A stretch of 64,000 bases of DNA from Mycolicibacterium setense (GCF_000805385.1 NZ_JTJW01000005.1:620001-684000), one strand, 5' to 3'; counted from the first letter of the stretch, positions 45,488-55,967 are shown. The notes: generated from the sequence alone by a model not told the origin. Numbers and translations are program-made.

Positions 45488-46657
45488 ATGGCTGGCTGGG
45501 GCGGTAACCCATCTTTCGATTTGTTTCAGTTGCCTGAGGAGCACCAGGAGCTTCGGGCGGCGATTCGGGCACTGGCGGAGAAGGAAATCGCCCCGCACGC
45601 TGCCGACGTCGACGAGAACGCGCGCTTCCCGGAGGAAGCGCTGCAGGCCCTGAATGCTTCGGGTTTCAACGCGGTTCACGTGCCCGAGGAATACGGCGGC
45701 CAGGGTGCCGACTCGGTCGCGGCGTGCATCGTGATCGAGGAAGTGGCGCGGGTGGATTGCTCGGCGTCGCTGATCCCGGCGGTCAACAAACTGGGCACGA
45801 TGGGCCTGATCCTGCGCGGCTCCGATGAGCTGAAGAAGCAGGTGCTGCCCTCGCTGGCTTCCGGTGAGGCGATGGCCTCCTACGCTTTGAGCGAGCGCGA
45901 GGCCGGCTCGGACGCGGCGGGCATGCGAACCCGCGCGAAGGCCGACGGCGATGACTGGATCCTCAACGGCACCAAGTGCTGGATCACCAACGGCGGCAAG
46001 TCGACCTGGTACACCGTGATGGCGGTGACCGATCCGGACAAGGGCGCCAACGGCATCTCGGCATTCATCGTGCACAAGGACGACGAGGGCTTCAGCGTCG
46101 GCCCCAAGGAGCGCAAGCTCGGCATCAAGGGCAGCCCGACCACCGAGCTGTACTTCGAGAACTGCCGCATTCCGGGTGACCGGATCATCGGCGAGCCGGG
46201 CACCGGTTTCAAGACTGCGCTGGCGACGTTGGATCACACCCGCCCGACCATCGGTGCGCAGGCCGTGGGTGTCGCCCAGGGCGCACTGGACGCGGCGATC
46301 GCCTACACCAAGGACCGCAAGCAGTTCGGTACGGCCATCGCTGATTTCCAGGCTGTGCAATTCATGCTGGCCGACATGGCGATGAAGCTGGAGGCCGCGC
46401 GGTTGATGGTCTACCACGCCGCGGCGCGCGCCGAGCGTGGCGAGCACAACCTCGGGTTCATCTCGGCGGCGAGCAAGTGCTTCGCCTCCGATGTGGCCAT
46501 GGAGGTCACCACCGACGCGGTGCAGCTGTTCGGCGGCGCCGGCTACACGGTGGACTTCCCGGTCGAGCGGATGATGCGCGACGCCAAGATCACCCAGATC
46601 TACGAGGGCACCAACCAGATTCAGCGCGTGGTCATGAGCCGCGCCCTGCTGAAGTAA
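45488..46657 (+). CDS. fadE25: Acyl-CoA dehydrogenase FadE25
   Basis: A 389-residue acyl-CoA dehydrogenase for beta-oxidation. YALSEREAGSDAAG and KCWITNGGKSTWY form the FAD/substrate region; the C-terminal IYEGTNQIQR carries the catalytic glutamate. AGGGAGACGATC precedes the ATG. It is highly conserved (Rv3274c) and here sits opposite a TetR gene. Confidence 0.94.
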   Translation: MAGWGGNPSFDLFQLPEEHQELRAAIRALAEKEIAPHAADVDENARFPEEALQALNASGFNAVHVPEEYGGQGADSVAACIVIEEVARVDCSASLIPAVNKLGTMGLILRGSDELKKQVLPSLASGEAMASYALSEREAGSDAAGMRTRAKADGDDWILNGTKCWITNGGKSTWYTVMAVTDPDKGANGISAFIVHKDDEGFSVGPKERKLGIKGSPTTELYFENCRIPGDRIIGEPGTGFKTALATLDHTRPTIGAQAVGVAQGALDAAIAYTKDRKQFGTAIADFQAVQFMLADMAMKLEAARLMVYHAAARAERGEHNLGFISAASKCFASDVAMEVTTDAVQLFGGAGYTVDFPVERMMRDAKITQIYEGTNQIQRVVMSRALLK

Positions 46658-46673
46658 CTAACGACCGCCCAGT

Positions 46674-46720
46674 GGCCAGTTAGCGCACACTTTCACCGAA
46701 AGAACGTGCGATAACTGGCC
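46674..46720. terminator. Long hairpin between fadE25 and the next convergent gene
   Basis: A 15-bp stem with one mismatch (46674-46688 with 46706-46720), 17-nt loop that can form an inner CTTTC/GAAAG pair, followed by TTT. Confidence 0.7.
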
Positions 46721-46737
46721 TTTGGGCATTTTGGCGG

Positions 46738-47469
46738 TCAGCCGCGGGTGACCTTCTCCGTCGCCCGGCGTCGCTCCTGGGCGCCGGGATCGGGATTGGC
46801 CACCTGCACGAGCGACGCCCCGACGGCGAACACCGCGACCAGGTTCTCGATCAGCTCGTCGGGGGTGTCCCAGGACGCCGTGGACAGCACGCGGTCGCGA
46901 TCGGTGAAACCCTGTGCCGCCGCGGCACTTCGGGCGGCCTCCAGTACCTCGGCGACCGATCGTCCGGCCAGGGCCGGCCCGGGCACACGTTCTGGCACGA
47001 TCTGATCCCCGTGCACCCGGACCGCGGTGGCGTAGTCGGTGACCCCGATGGGCAGATCCGCGGCGGGTTTGCCGAACGGGTCGAGCGACAGCACGGCGAC
47101 CTCGCCGCCGGAGACCGCGTCGTCGGCCTCGTCGAGCCGCTCGCGGGTGCACAGGGCGATGTCGGCTTCCGTCATGCCCGATTGCTCCTCGCGTGCGCCG
47201 GCCAAAACCACCTCACTGCCGATCCACCAGACCCCGAACAACACCGCGGCGGTCTGCCAGTGCGCGGGCAGCAGCACCGCCACCCGCGTTCCCGGGCCGG
47301 CACCCATCTCGTCGCGCAACAGATTGGCGGTCTTGGCGGCCCAGTTGGCCATGGTCACCGTCGACAGCTCGATCCGCTCACCGGTGGCGTCGTCGTAATA
47401 GGTGATCCGTGGCCCGGCCGGATCCGCTGCCAACAGCGGATCCAGCACGGCGGCGCTGAGTGTGCTCAT
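46738..47469 (-). CDS. TIGR03089 family protein
   Basis: A 243-residue protein similar to the N-terminal part of AMP-binding enzymes (TKTANLLRDE-type segment, VAVLLPAHWQTAAVLFGVWWIG) but without the P-loop and C-terminal domain, so catalysis as a ligase is unlikely. It is the conserved mycobacterial family of Rv3268, function unknown. It lies 25 bp after the LCP gene start on the same strand. Confidence 0.85.
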   Translation of the reverse strand: MSTLSAAVLDPLLAADPAGPRITYYDDATGERIELSTVTMANWAAKTANLLRDEMGAGPGTRVAVLLPAHWQTAAVLFGVWWIGSEVVLAGAREEQSGMTEADIALCTRERLDEADDAVSGGEVAVLSLDPFGKPAADLPIGVTDYATAVRVHGDQIVPERVPGPALAGRSVAEVLEAARSAAAAQGFTDRDRVLSTASWDTPDELIENLVAVFAVGASLVQVANPDPGAQERRRATEKVTRG

Positions 47470-47494
47470 AACTTGTGGTTGTACTCGAGGACGA

Positions 47495-48976
47495 TCAGTT
47501 CACACACTTGGGATCGTCCGAACCCGCGTTGAGGATCGGCGACGGAGGTGGTGGCGGGCTCTCTTCGCCGGTGTCGCCGGAGGTGTCCCCGACGGCGGCC
47601 GGATCCACCGCTGAGGGATCACTGCCGTCCAGACCGGACCCGGGCCCGGTGTAGTCCGCCGCCAGCACCACCCGCACCGCGCCGGGCGGCAGCGACGAAT
47701 CCGCGTTCACCGGCAATCCACCGAGGTCCTTCGACACGGCCTGTGCGCCGAGGTCGTCGGACTTGGCGGCGAGTACCTGACTGGATGCCGGCGGGACGCC
47801 TTCGTGATTACCGGTGGCGCCGGGCACGAATCCCTTGTTGCTCAACACCTGCGACACCGCGGCAGCCAGGCCGTTGATGTCGGTGCCGTTGACCACCTCG
47901 ACGGTGGTGTTGTCCGGCGAGTAGCTGAGTTGCTCGGTCTTGCCCTCGTCCTGGTCCTGCAGCAGGCTCGACACCCACTGGTGGACGTCATCGGGATCCA
48001 CCCGGACCACGCTCTGCATGCCGTCGTCGCTCCAGCCGTCCTCACGCAGGATCGGGATGGTCGCGAACGCCACGTTGCCGGCCGCGAGCTTCTGCAGCTG
48101 TTCGACGAAACTCATGATGTCCCAGCCGTCGGAGATCACCACCGAGCGCTGCACGGCCTCCTGCAGCCGCCCCAGCGTCCCCGGGCTGGACAGCGTCTTG
48201 CTGGAGATCACCTCATGGGCCAGCGACGCCATCACGGACTGCTGCCGGGTCACCCGGTCGAGGTCACCGCGCGGCAGATCGTGGCGTTGGCGCACGAAAC
48301 TCAGCGCCTGCGGGCCGTTGAGTTTCTGCCAGCCGGCCGGGAAATCTGCACCCGAAAGTGGTTCGTAGACAGCATCTTTGAGGCAGACGTTGACGCCGCC
48401 GAGGGCGTCGGTGATCAACGCGAAGCCGAGCAGCCCGATCTCGGCGTAGTGGTCCACCGTCACACCGGTCAGCCCGGCGACAGTCTGGATCAGTTCCTCG
48501 CGGGCAGCCTCGGTGGCCTTGGGCTCGGCGACGGCCGGATCTTCACCCTCGACCTCGACGAGCTGCTTCATCCGCTCGAGCTTGACGTCTCCGAACACCC
48601 CGTTGATCTTCATCTTTCCCCAGTTCGGCGCTTCGACGTACGAGTCGCGGGGGATGGAGATGGCGGTGGCCGACTTCCCGTTGTTGGGGATGCGCACCAG
48701 GATGATGGTGTCGGTGTTGGTCGAGACGTCGTCACCGGCGCGCAGGGCCTCCAACTCCTCGGCCGACAGCGGATTGCCGTGGGCGTCGGTGCGACTGTCC
48801 ATACCGACCAGCAGGATGTCGATGGCGCCGTCCTCGCCGCCGCCGCCGAGCGCCGCCGAGCTGATGTGGTTGATACCGGATTCGAACGAGCGGATCTGGG
48901 TCCAGGCCACCCCTGTTCCGAGCACCACGGCCGACGCCGTGGCGACAGCAAGGGAGCGAAGGAGGGGGATACGCAC
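47495..48976 (-). CDS. LytR-CpsA-Psr (LCP) cell-wall ligase
   Basis: A 493-residue membrane-anchored LCP protein: an N-terminal signal anchor (about residues 8-26), the LCP catalytic domain with DILLVGMDSRTDAHG, ISIPRDSYVE and a DLPRGDLDR-type arginine region, and a C-terminal LytR_C domain. Such proteins attach arabinogalactan to peptidoglycan in mycobacteria (Rv3267 group). It diverges from rmlD, which supplies the rhamnose of the same linkage unit. Confidence 0.92.
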   Translation of the reverse strand: MRIPLLRSLAVATASAVVLGTGVAWTQIRSFESGINHISSAALGGGGEDGAIDILLVGMDSRTDAHGNPLSAEELEALRAGDDVSTNTDTIILVRIPNNGKSATAISIPRDSYVEAPNWGKMKINGVFGDVKLERMKQLVEVEGEDPAVAEPKATEAAREELIQTVAGLTGVTVDHYAEIGLLGFALITDALGGVNVCLKDAVYEPLSGADFPAGWQKLNGPQALSFVRQRHDLPRGDLDRVTRQQSVMASLAHEVISSKTLSSPGTLGRLQEAVQRSVVISDGWDIMSFVEQLQKLAAGNVAFATIPILREDGWSDDGMQSVVRVDPDDVHQWVSSLLQDQDEGKTEQLSYSPDNTTVEVVNGTDINGLAAAVSQVLSNKGFVPGATGNHEGVPPASSQVLAAKSDDLGAQAVSKDLGGLPVNADSSLPPGAVRVVLAADYTGPGSGLDGSDPSAVDPAAVGDTSGDTGEESPPPPPSPILNAGSDDPKCVN

Positions 48977-49042
48977 GTGCCCAGGCTACTTGCGGCCAGG
49001 ACGTGAGCCGGGTAACGCGGACCGGCGTGCCAGACTCGGCGC

Positions 49043-49942
49043 ATGGCGCAACGGATTGTGATCACCGGGGCCGGCGGCATGGTCGGCCGGGTATTGGCTG
49101 ATCAGGGGCGTGGTGAGGGCCGCGACGTGCTGGCCTTGACCTCTGCCGAATGTGATATCACCAACGCCGGCGCGGTCCGGCAATTCGTGCAGCCAGGTGA
49201 CGTGGTGATCAATTGCGCGGCATACACGCAGGTGGACGCCGCTGAAACCGATCAGGAGAGGGCCTACGCCGTCAACGCGGCCGGTCCTGGCAACCTCGCC
49301 GCGGTGTGTGCACAGGCCGGTGCCGGCCTGGTGCACATCTCCACCGACTACGTATTCGGCGCGTCCCGCGAGCGTCGCACGCCCTACGAGACCGACGACG
49401 AGACCGGACCGGTCAACGTCTACGGCCGCACCAAGCTGGCCGGGGAACAGGCAGTGCTGGCCGCCAAGCCCGACGCGCATGTCGTTCGCACCGCGTGGGT
49501 GTACCGAGGCGGCGACGGAGCCGACTTTGTGGCGACCATGCGCAGGCTGGCGGCCGGCGACGGTCCTGTCGACGTGGTGGCCGATCAGATCGGGTCGCCG
49601 ACCTATACCGGTGACCTGGTGGCAGCCCTACTGCGGATCGCCGACGGCGGCGTGCGGCCCGGCATACTGCACGCCGTCAACTCCGGACCGGCCAGCCGCT
49701 TCGACCTGGCGCGGGAGACCTTCGCGGCCGTCGGCGCCGATCCAGAGCGCGTCCGCCCGGTCGGCAGCGATCGCCATCCGCGCCCCGCACTGCGCCCCGC
49801 CTACACCGTCCTGTCCGCGCGGCGGTCCGCCGAGGCGGGCCTGACCCCGCTGCGGGATTGGCGGGAGGCGCTCGTCGCAGCGATCGGGAACACCGCGGTT
49901 GGAAAAGACCGGTCGTCCGGCCCGTTACCCTCTACGCCGTGA
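49043..49942 (+). CDS. rmlD: dTDP-4-dehydrorhamnose reductase
   Basis: A 299-residue extended SDR that makes dTDP-L-rhamnose. ITGAGGMVG, the STDYVFGASRERRTPY motif and YGRTKLAGE (Tyr-Lys) are present. The product is the donor for WbbL, whose GTG start overlaps the stop by 4 bases. Confidence 0.94.
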   Translation: MAQRIVITGAGGMVGRVLADQGRGEGRDVLALTSAECDITNAGAVRQFVQPGDVVINCAAYTQVDAAETDQERAYAVNAAGPGNLAAVCAQAGAGLVHISTDYVFGASRERRTPYETDDETGPVNVYGRTKLAGEQAVLAAKPDAHVVRTAWVYRGGDGADFVATMRRLAAGDGPVDVVADQIGSPTYTGDLVAALLRIADGGVRPGILHAVNSGPASRFDLARETFAAVGADPERVRPVGSDRHPRPALRPAYTVLSARRSAEAGLTPLRDWREALVAAIGNTAVGKDRSSGPLPSTP

Positions 49943-50829
49943 CTGAGGATGCGGCCCGCCCGCTCGTTGTGGTGACGGTGACGTACTCGCCGGGTCCACA
50001 CCTTGACCGTTTCCTGGCCTCACTCGCGTTGGCCACCGATCGGCCGGTGAAGGTCATCATGGCCGACAACGGCTCGACCGACGGTGCACCCGAGCAGGCT
50101 GAAAAACGCTATCCGAACGTCCAGCTGCTGCGTACCGGCGGCAATCTGGGTTACGGCAGTGCGGTCAATCGCGGCGCGGCCCAGATCTCCGACGGGGACT
50201 GCGCGGAATTTTTCATCATCGCCAACCCCGACGTGCAGTGGGGACCCCGTTCGATCGACATGCTGCTCGACGCCGCGCAGCGGTGGCCTCGGGCCGGGGC
50301 GTTCGGGCCGCTGGTCCACGATCCCGACGGATCGGTGTATCCGTCGGCGCGCCACCAGCCGAGCCTGATCCGCGGCGGCATGCACGCCGTCATCGGTCCG
50401 TTCTGGAAGTCGAATCCGTGGACCGCCGCCTACCGTCAGGACCGCCAGGAGCCCAGTGAGCGCGAGGTCGGCTGGCTGTCCGGTTCATGCCTGCTGATGC
50501 GCCGCGCCGCCTTCGACGCCGTCGGCGGGTTCGACGAGCGCTACTTCATGTATATGGAGGACGTCGACCTCGGTGACCGGATCGCCCGGGCCGGCTGGCA
50601 GAACGTCTACGTGCCCTCGGCCGAGGTGCTGCACCACAAGGGCCACTCCACCGGCCGTGACCCGGCGCGCAACTTGGCCGCCCATCACCGCAGTACCTAC
50701 ACTTTTCTGGCCGATCGATATCCGGCGCCCTGGCAGGCGCCGTTACGGTGGACAATTCGGGGCGCGCTGGCAGCACGCGCGGGCCTGGTGGTCGGTAGTT
50801 CTCGACGTAAGCACGCGAAAGGGCGCTGA
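49939..50829 (+). CDS. wbbL: Rhamnosyltransferase of the arabinogalactan linker
   Basis: A 296-residue GT2 enzyme that adds rhamnose to GlcNAc-PP-decaprenol, an essential step in cell-wall core synthesis. VTVTYSPGPHLDRFL, the DNGSTDG nucleotide motif and NPDVQWGPRS are visible, with GGFDERYFMYMEDVDLG as the catalytic region. The GTG start overlaps rmlD. Confidence 0.93.
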   Translation: MTEDAARPLVVVTVTYSPGPHLDRFLASLALATDRPVKVIMADNGSTDGAPEQAEKRYPNVQLLRTGGNLGYGSAVNRGAAQISDGDCAEFFIIANPDVQWGPRSIDMLLDAAQRWPRAGAFGPLVHDPDGSVYPSARHQPSLIRGGMHAVIGPFWKSNPWTAAYRQDRQEPSEREVGWLSGSCLLMRRAAFDAVGGFDERYFMYMEDVDLGDRIARAGWQNVYVPSAEVLHHKGHSTGRDPARNLAAHHRSTYTFLADRYPAPWQAPLRWTIRGALAARAGLVVGSSRRKHAKGR

Positions 50830-50830
50830 C

Positions 50831-51910
50831 GTGATCAATCCCGCGGAAGTGGATGCCGTCGTTCTCGTCGGCGGCCGTGGCACCCGGCTGCGGCCGCTGA
50901 CACTTTCGGCACCCAAGCCGATGTTGCCGACGGCCGGAGTCCCGTTCCTGACCCATCTGCTCGCCCGGATCGCGGCTGCCGGCATCAAACATGTCGTGAT
51001 GGGCACCTCGTACAAGGCCGAGGTTTTCGAGGAAGCTTTCGGTAACGGCTCCGATCTGGGGCTGGAGATCGAATACGTCACCGAGAGCGAAGCACTCGGC
51101 ACCGGTGGTGCCATCGCCAACGTGGCCGACAAGCTGCGCTATGACACGGCCATGGTGTTCAACGGTGACGTGCTGTCGGCGGCCGATCTCGGCGCGTTGC
51201 TCGAGTCCCATGACACCCACCAGGCCGACCTCACGCTGCATCTGGTGCGCGTCAGTGATCCGCGTGCATTCGGCTGCGTGCCCACCGATGCCGACGGTCG
51301 CGTGACGGCATTCCTGGAGAAGACCCAGGACCCGCCGACCGACCAGATCAACGCCGGCTGCTACGTGTTCAAAAAGCATGTCATCGACCAGATTCCGAGT
51401 GGGCGGCCGGTTTCGGTCGAGCGCGAGGTGTTCCCGGGCCTGCTCACCGATGGGCTCAAGGTGTGCGGATACGTCGACGCCTCCTACTGGCGCGATATGG
51501 GCACACCCGAGGATTTCGTCCGCGGTTCTGCCGATCTGGTCCGCGGTATCGCACCGTCACCGGCACTCAACGGCCAGCGTGGCGAGTCCCTGGTGCACGA
51601 AGGCGCGGCGGTCGCCCCCGGCGCCTTGCTCATCGGCGGCACCGTGGTGGGTCGCGGAGCCGAGATCGGTGCGGGCGCCCGCCTGGACGGGGCGGTGATC
51701 TTCGACGGCGTACGGGTGGAAGCCGGTGCGGTCATTGAACGTTCGATCATCGGCTTCGGCGCCAGGATCGGCCCCCGGGCACTGATTCGTGACGGCGTGA
51801 TCGGCGACGGGGCCGATATCGGTGCCCGCTGCGAACTGTTGCGCGGTGCCAGGGTGTGGCCCGGGGTCAACATTCCCGACGGCGGTATCCGGTACTCGAC
51901 CGACGTGTGA
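50831..51910 (+). CDS. Mannose-1-phosphate guanylyltransferase
   Basis: A 359-residue nucleotidyltransferase with LVGGRGTRLRPLTLSAPKPM at the N-terminus and a C-terminal left-handed beta-helix of hexapeptide repeats. It forms GDP-mannose for glycolipid and glycan synthesis. The M. tuberculosis homologue Rv3264c is named manB or rmlA2 in different sources, so no symbol is given. The GTG starts one base after the wbbL stop. Confidence 0.9.
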   Translation: MINPAEVDAVVLVGGRGTRLRPLTLSAPKPMLPTAGVPFLTHLLARIAAAGIKHVVMGTSYKAEVFEEAFGNGSDLGLEIEYVTESEALGTGGAIANVADKLRYDTAMVFNGDVLSAADLGALLESHDTHQADLTLHLVRVSDPRAFGCVPTDADGRVTAFLEKTQDPPTDQINAGCYVFKKHVIDQIPSGRPVSVEREVFPGLLTDGLKVCGYVDASYWRDMGTPEDFVRGSADLVRGIAPSPALNGQRGESLVHEGAAVAPGALLIGGTVVGRGAEIGAGARLDGAVIFDGVRVEAGAVIERSIIGFGARIGPRALIRDGVIGDGADIGARCELLRGARVWPGVNIPDGGIRYSTDV

Positions 51911-51997
51911 GTCCGGCCGCGCCGTGTGGGCGTGGACAAAAGTGTGTTTGCCGGCCCCTGTCACGCCTTAGGCTGTGATCGGCGAAAGAGGGGGACC

Positions 51998-52333
51998 ATG
52001 CTCACTGGACTACGGCGCGTGGCGGTGGCGCCGATCGCGGCAACGTTGGTGCTCGGCTCGTTATTGGGAGCGACGGCCCCGCGGGCCGCGGCGTGGCCGA
52101 TTCCGTTGACCGCGCAGGACACCAACTATCTCAAGGCCACGCGCGGGGTGTTCCCCGGCGACGACGACCAGTTGCTGCTGGTCGGGCGGGAGATGTGTCG
52201 ACTGCTGTACACCGGGACGCCCGCGCAGGCGGTGATCGACCAGATGGCGGGCCAGTACGCCGCCACCCCGGAGCAGACCTCGGTTGCGTTGCGCGCGGCC
52301 CGTCGCGCGTACTGCACGCAGGCTCCCGGTTAG
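51998..52333 (+). CDS. Secreted DUF732 protein
   Basis: A 111-residue protein with a signal peptide (hydrophobic core about residues 10-26, Ala-rich cleavage region) and a mature DUF732 domain with two cysteines (REMCRLL and RAYCTQ) that probably pair. DUF732 proteins are small exported mycobacterial proteins of unknown role. GAGGGGGACC lies just before the ATG. It overlaps the convergent NUDIX gene by 4 bp. Confidence 0.85.
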   Translation: MLTGLRRVAVAPIAATLVLGSLLGATAPRAAAWPIPLTAQDTNYLKATRGVFPGDDDQLLLVGREMCRLLYTGTPAQAVIDQMAGQYAATPEQTSVALRAARRAYCTQAPG

Positions 52334-52878
52334 ACGCTTCGCGGTACGGAGGCGGCCAATTGGGTCAGCCCGAAGTCGGTGCCCTCGGGCAGGGCATCGA
52401 GTGGCCACCAGCGCAGGTCCAAAGATTCGTCGCTGCAGGCGATCTCGGCGCCCGCTGAGGCCCGCACCACGAACTGCATATCGAGGTGACGGGTCGGTAC
52501 ACCCAGTGAGCACGTCACCGGATGCACGTGCAGTGCGGCCAACTGGGGATCGATGGTCAGTCCGGTGATGCCGGACTCCTCGGTGGCCTCGCGCAGGGCG
52601 GCGGCGCGAATGTCGGAATCCGTTTCCTCACAATGCCCGCCCAGCTGCAGCCAGCGCCCGAAGCGGGGATGCAGCGTGAGCAGTGTCTGGGTTCCGGTGT
52701 GGTCGATGACCAGAGCAGAGGCGGTGATGTGCCCGGGAACGCATGACCGCAGGCAGGCATCGGGACGGGCGGCCAGGAACGACAACACCGCATGCCGCAG
52801 CGTGTCCTGACCGGGATCACTTGTCTGCCACTGCGTCAGTACCTCGACGGCCGAGGCGTGAAGACTCTCGGCGCTCAC
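52330..52878 (-). CDS. NUDIX hydrolase
   Basis: A 182-residue NUDIX enzyme with the box [24 protein letters not shown] (continuous residues matching GX5EX7REUXEEXGU). It hydrolyses a nucleoside diphosphate linked to an unknown group. The GTG at 52878 overlaps the fbiB stop by 4 bases, so it is cotranscribed with fbiA-fbiB. Confidence 0.9.
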   Translation of the reverse strand: MSAESLHASAVEVLTQWQTSDPGQDTLRHAVLSFLAARPDACLRSCVPGHITASALVIDHTGTQTLLTLHPRFGRWLQLGGHCEETDSDIRAAALREATEESGITGLTIDPQLAALHVHPVTCSLGVPTRHLDMQFVVRASAGAEIACSDESLDLRWWPLDALPEGTDFGLTQLAASVPRSV

Positions 52879-54230
52879 TTCACGACCAACAGGCCGTCGG
52901 TGGGGACGGGTTCGCGAGGCGGCTGTGGATCGGCCGGGTAGCCGATCGCGATGGCGCCCAACGGTTCCCACTCTGCCGGGAGATCGAGCTCGGCCCGCAC
53001 CAGATCGCCGGCGAAGATCGTCGAACCGATCCAGCAACTGCCCACCTCGCGCACCGCCAGCGCCACCAGCAGGGCCTGCACCGCCGCACCCACCGCGACG
53101 GTGAACATGGTGTGCTCGGCCTGGGTGCGGGCCGGGTCGGGGTAGCTGTGGGCGCCGTCGGGGACCATGAACGGAATCACCAGTTCCGGGGCATCATAAA
53201 GGATTTGGCCACGGTTCAGGCGACGTTCGACGGCCTCCGGGTCCCGCCCGTCGCCGGTCAGATCGGCACGCCACTTGTCCTTCATCCGGTCCAGCAGCCG
53301 TAGGCGCGTGGCGCCGTCCTGCACCCAGACGAAGCGCACCGGGCGGGTGTGATGTGGCGCGGGTGCGGTGAGCGCCTCGCCCACGGCGGCGTCGACGAGT
53401 GCGTGATCGACCGGTTCATCGGAGAATATGCGCACTGAACGACGCAATAGCTGGGCCTGGCTGCGCCCCAGCTGGATTGCCTCGGCAGTGCCGAGCCAGA
53501 ACAGATCGTCCTCGCCGGAGCGCAAAAGCGTCCGCGCGTTCGATCCGTCGTCGATCGGATCGAGGCCGCGTACCACCGCGACCGGAATCGCGGTGAGCTT
53601 GCCCTTCACCAAATCGGCTGCGGCAGCGATCTCATCGGCCACAGCCACCTCGGTGACCAGCAGTTCGTTGCCGTGCCGGTCGTGCGCGCCCGCGTAACCG
53701 TGCAGCACGGTGAGCCCGGCGGCGCCGATGGCGAAATCGGCCTGGCCGTTACGCCAGGCGCGGCCCATGGTGTCGGTGATCACGACCGCGACGGTGACGC
53801 CGAGTCGCTCACGCAAGCCGTCGCGCAGCGCCGCCGCGCTGCCGTCGGGATCGACCGGCAGCAGGGCCAGCTCGTTCGAGTCGACGTTGGAGCCGTCGAC
53901 CCCGGCGGCGGCCTGGACCAGCCCGATGGCGTTCTCGGTGATCAGAGTCCGGCCCTTGCGTGCCAGCACGCGGACCGCCTCGGCATCGATGAGCTTGCGC
54001 CGCAAGGTGTCCCGCTCGTCCGGATCTGAAGGTGCGGTGACGATGCGGCCCTCGCACTTGGACACGATCTTGCTGGTGATGACCAGCACGTCCCCGTCAC
54101 GCAGCCACGGTGCCGCACCGGCGAGGGCCGCGGCGAGATCGTCACCCGGACGGAACTCGGGAAGCCCCGGCACCGGAAGAATCTCTACCCTGTCGGCAGA
54201 CCCGTGCTCGGTGTTCACGTCCGCGGTCAC
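52875..54230 (-). CDS. fbiB: Bifunctional F420:gamma-glutamyl ligase
   Basis: A 451-residue two-domain enzyme. The N-terminal part ([28 protein letters not shown]) is the CofE-like glutamate ligase; the C-terminal part (from about residue 250) is the nitroreductase-fold domain that reduces dehydro-F420. Together they finish the F420 polyglutamate tail. The GTG at 54230 overlaps the fbiA stop by 4 bases. Confidence 0.94.
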   Translation of the reverse strand: MTADVNTEHGSADRVEILPVPGLPEFRPGDDLAAALAGAAPWLRDGDVLVITSKIVSKCEGRIVTAPSDPDERDTLRRKLIDAEAVRVLARKGRTLITENAIGLVQAAAGVDGSNVDSNELALLPVDPDGSAAALRDGLRERLGVTVAVVITDTMGRAWRNGQADFAIGAAGLTVLHGYAGAHDRHGNELLVTEVAVADEIAAAADLVKGKLTAIPVAVVRGLDPIDDGSNARTLLRSGEDDLFWLGTAEAIQLGRSQAQLLRRSVRIFSDEPVDHALVDAAVGEALTAPAPHHTRPVRFVWVQDGATRLRLLDRMKDKWRADLTGDGRDPEAVERRLNRGQILYDAPELVIPFMVPDGAHSYPDPARTQAEHTMFTVAVGAAVQALLVALAVREVGSCWIGSTIFAGDLVRAELDLPAEWEPLGAIAIGYPADPQPPREPVPTDGLLVVK

Positions 54231-55222
54231 AGCGCGATGCCTGCCACGTCCAGACCTGCCCGCACCATCTCGGCGGTGGTCGCCGGGTCTGTCATCAGCA
54301 GCGGTACCGCCCGTACCTCCACACCCTCGATCTCGGCGTGATCGCCTTCGTGTACCAGCCATCCGTCCAGGATGCCGGTGCCCGACCGGGCGCCGAAGTG
54401 TTGACCGACGGCCTCTGATGTGGATTCGACACCGATGATGGACAGGCACTGATCTGCCATGCCGCGCAACGGTTTTCCGTCGATGATGGGGGAGTACCCG
54501 ATCACGGGCGCCTTGGTCGAACGCAGCGCGCCGCGGATACCGGGGATCTGCAGGATCGGCCCGATGCTCACGACGGGATTCGACGGTGCCAGCAACACCA
54601 CGTCCGCATCGGCGATCGCCTCGGTGACACCCGGCGCGGCGGTTGCCTGTTCCGCACCGACGAAGGCAAAGCTGTGTGAGGGCACCTGCGCGCGGTAGCG
54701 CACCCACCACTCCTGGAAGTGGATTGCGTGCCGGGTGCCGGCCTCATCGCCGGGGCCGGGGTCGGTGATCACCACGTGCGTCTCACTGCGATCGTCGGTG
54801 ACCGGCAACAACCGCGCCCCGGGTGACCAGCGTTTACACAGTGCCTCGGTGACCTGCGACAGCGGATAGCCGGCGCGCAGCATCTGGGTGCGGACCAGAT
54901 GGGTGGCCAGGTCCCGGTCGCCCAGGCCGAACCAGTCGGGCTGGACGCCATAAGCGGCAAGTTCTTCCTTGGCGTGCCAGGTCTCGTTCCGATGACCCCA
55001 GCCGCGCTCGGGATCGATGCCGCCGCCCAGGGTGTACATGCAGGTGTCGAGGTCCGGGCAGATCCGTACCCCGTGCATCCACGCGTCGTCACCGACGTTC
55101 ACGATCGCTGTGAGTTCATGCTTGCTGTCGCTCCCGGCGAACTGTCCGAGGCCCAGCAGATGCTGTACCCCCAGCAAAAACCGGGCGCCTCCGACGCCGC
55201 CGACCAGAACGGTGATCTTCAC
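54227..55222 (-). CDS. fbiA: Phosphoenolpyruvyl/lactyl transferase for F420 (dehydro-F420-0 synthase)
   Basis: A 331-residue CofD-like transferase with the [15 protein letters not shown] start and [14 protein letters not shown] motif. It joins the phosphoenolpyruvyl-guanosine donor to the deazaflavin Fo. The GTG at 55222 gives the usual length. The product cofactor serves enzymes such as the F420-type oxidoreductase at 22721. Confidence 0.94.
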   Translation of the reverse strand: MKITVLVGGVGGARFLLGVQHLLGLGQFAGSDSKHELTAIVNVGDDAWMHGVRICPDLDTCMYTLGGGIDPERGWGHRNETWHAKEELAAYGVQPDWFGLGDRDLATHLVRTQMLRAGYPLSQVTEALCKRWSPGARLLPVTDDRSETHVVITDPGPGDEAGTRHAIHFQEWWVRYRAQVPSHSFAFVGAEQATAAPGVTEAIADADVVLLAPSNPVVSIGPILQIPGIRGALRSTKAPVIGYSPIIDGKPLRGMADQCLSIIGVESTSEAVGQHFGARSGTGILDGWLVHEGDHAEIEGVEVRAVPLLMTDPATTAEMVRAGLDVAGIAL

Positions 55223-55480
55223 AACGTCCGACCCTAAGCTCTGAGGGCGCGCGGATGGAAACGACGTCGTCACGGGCAGGACACGCCGATGTCGCGACGC
55301 GCCGATTTGACATTACGAGATGGTATGAATTCGCGTCCTGGCGCTTGACCCCGGCAGCTAACACGTGTGTAATCACAGATGTGTCATTTCCCGGTTGGTG
55401 ACTGATTCCGGTGTCGCAGACCGAGATTCGATCAAATGTTCGAATGGGGTGACCGCACATCGCAATAGTGGGGCTCCACT

Positions 55481-55486
55481 TAGGAT
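55481..55486 (+). promoter_or_regulatory. Probable -10 element of whiB2
   Basis: TAGGAT, 30 nt before the whiB2 ATG. The rest of the 294-bp gap from fbiA (55223-55516) holds a possible TTGACC and TAATCA pair (55345-55375) and no gene. Confidence 0.4.
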
Positions 55487-55516
55487 CTACGAGACCGAGT
55501 GAGGAGGCGGGGGATA

Positions 55517-55921
55517 ATGTCTTATGAGAGCGGCGATTTCGATCGTGTGGTCCGGTTCGACAACCGGCTACTCGGCTCGGTAGACAACGCACCGCACATC
55601 AACACGGCACCGACACCGCTGGGGGAGACCGGACGTCCCCAACTGAGTTTGGTTCCTGTGGGTTCGGTTCCCGAACTCATTGATGTTGATCCGGAAAACG
55701 AAGACGACCAATGGCAGGAACGTGCGCTGTGCGCACAGACCGACCCGGAGGCGTTCTTCCCGGAGAAGGGCGGGTCTACCCGCGAGGCCAAGCGCATCTG
55801 CCAGGGCTGCGAAGTAAAGGACGCATGCCTGGAATATGCGCTCGCACATGATGAACGCTTTGGTATTTGGGGAGGGCTGTCCGAGCGGGAGCGTCGCCGG
55901 CTCAAACGCGGCATCATCTGA
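55517..55921 (+). CDS. whiB2: WhiB2 (WhmD) iron-sulfur regulator of division
   Basis: A 134-residue WhiB protein. The 4Fe-4S ligands are C-x29-C-x2-C-x5-C (ALCAQTDPEAFF, RICQGCEVKDACLEYA), followed by the GIWGGLSERERR turn and a basic C-terminus. WhmD is essential for septation in M. smegmatis. GAGGAGGCGGGGATA precedes the ATG; a GTG at 55499 is possible. It diverges from fbiA. Confidence 0.95.
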   Translation: MSYESGDFDRVVRFDNRLLGSVDNAPHINTAPTPLGETGRPQLSLVPVGSVPELIDVDPENEDDQWQERALCAQTDPEAFFPEKGGSTREAKRICQGCEVKDACLEYALAHDERFGIWGGLSERERRRLKRGII

Positions 55922-55967
55922 CGCTCTTCTCGGTAGAGCGCTTCATCACACGGTGCGGCGCTCGCGG

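Noticed and set aside
45353..46447. Extended TetR frame opposite fadE25
   Set aside because: High-GC shadow frame; the helix-turn-helix and normal length begin at 45352.
55361..55382. CRP-like site (TGTG-TAAT-CACA) upstream of whiB2
   Set aside because: Half-sites are 4 bp apart rather than the 6-8 expected, so a CRP call is not supported.
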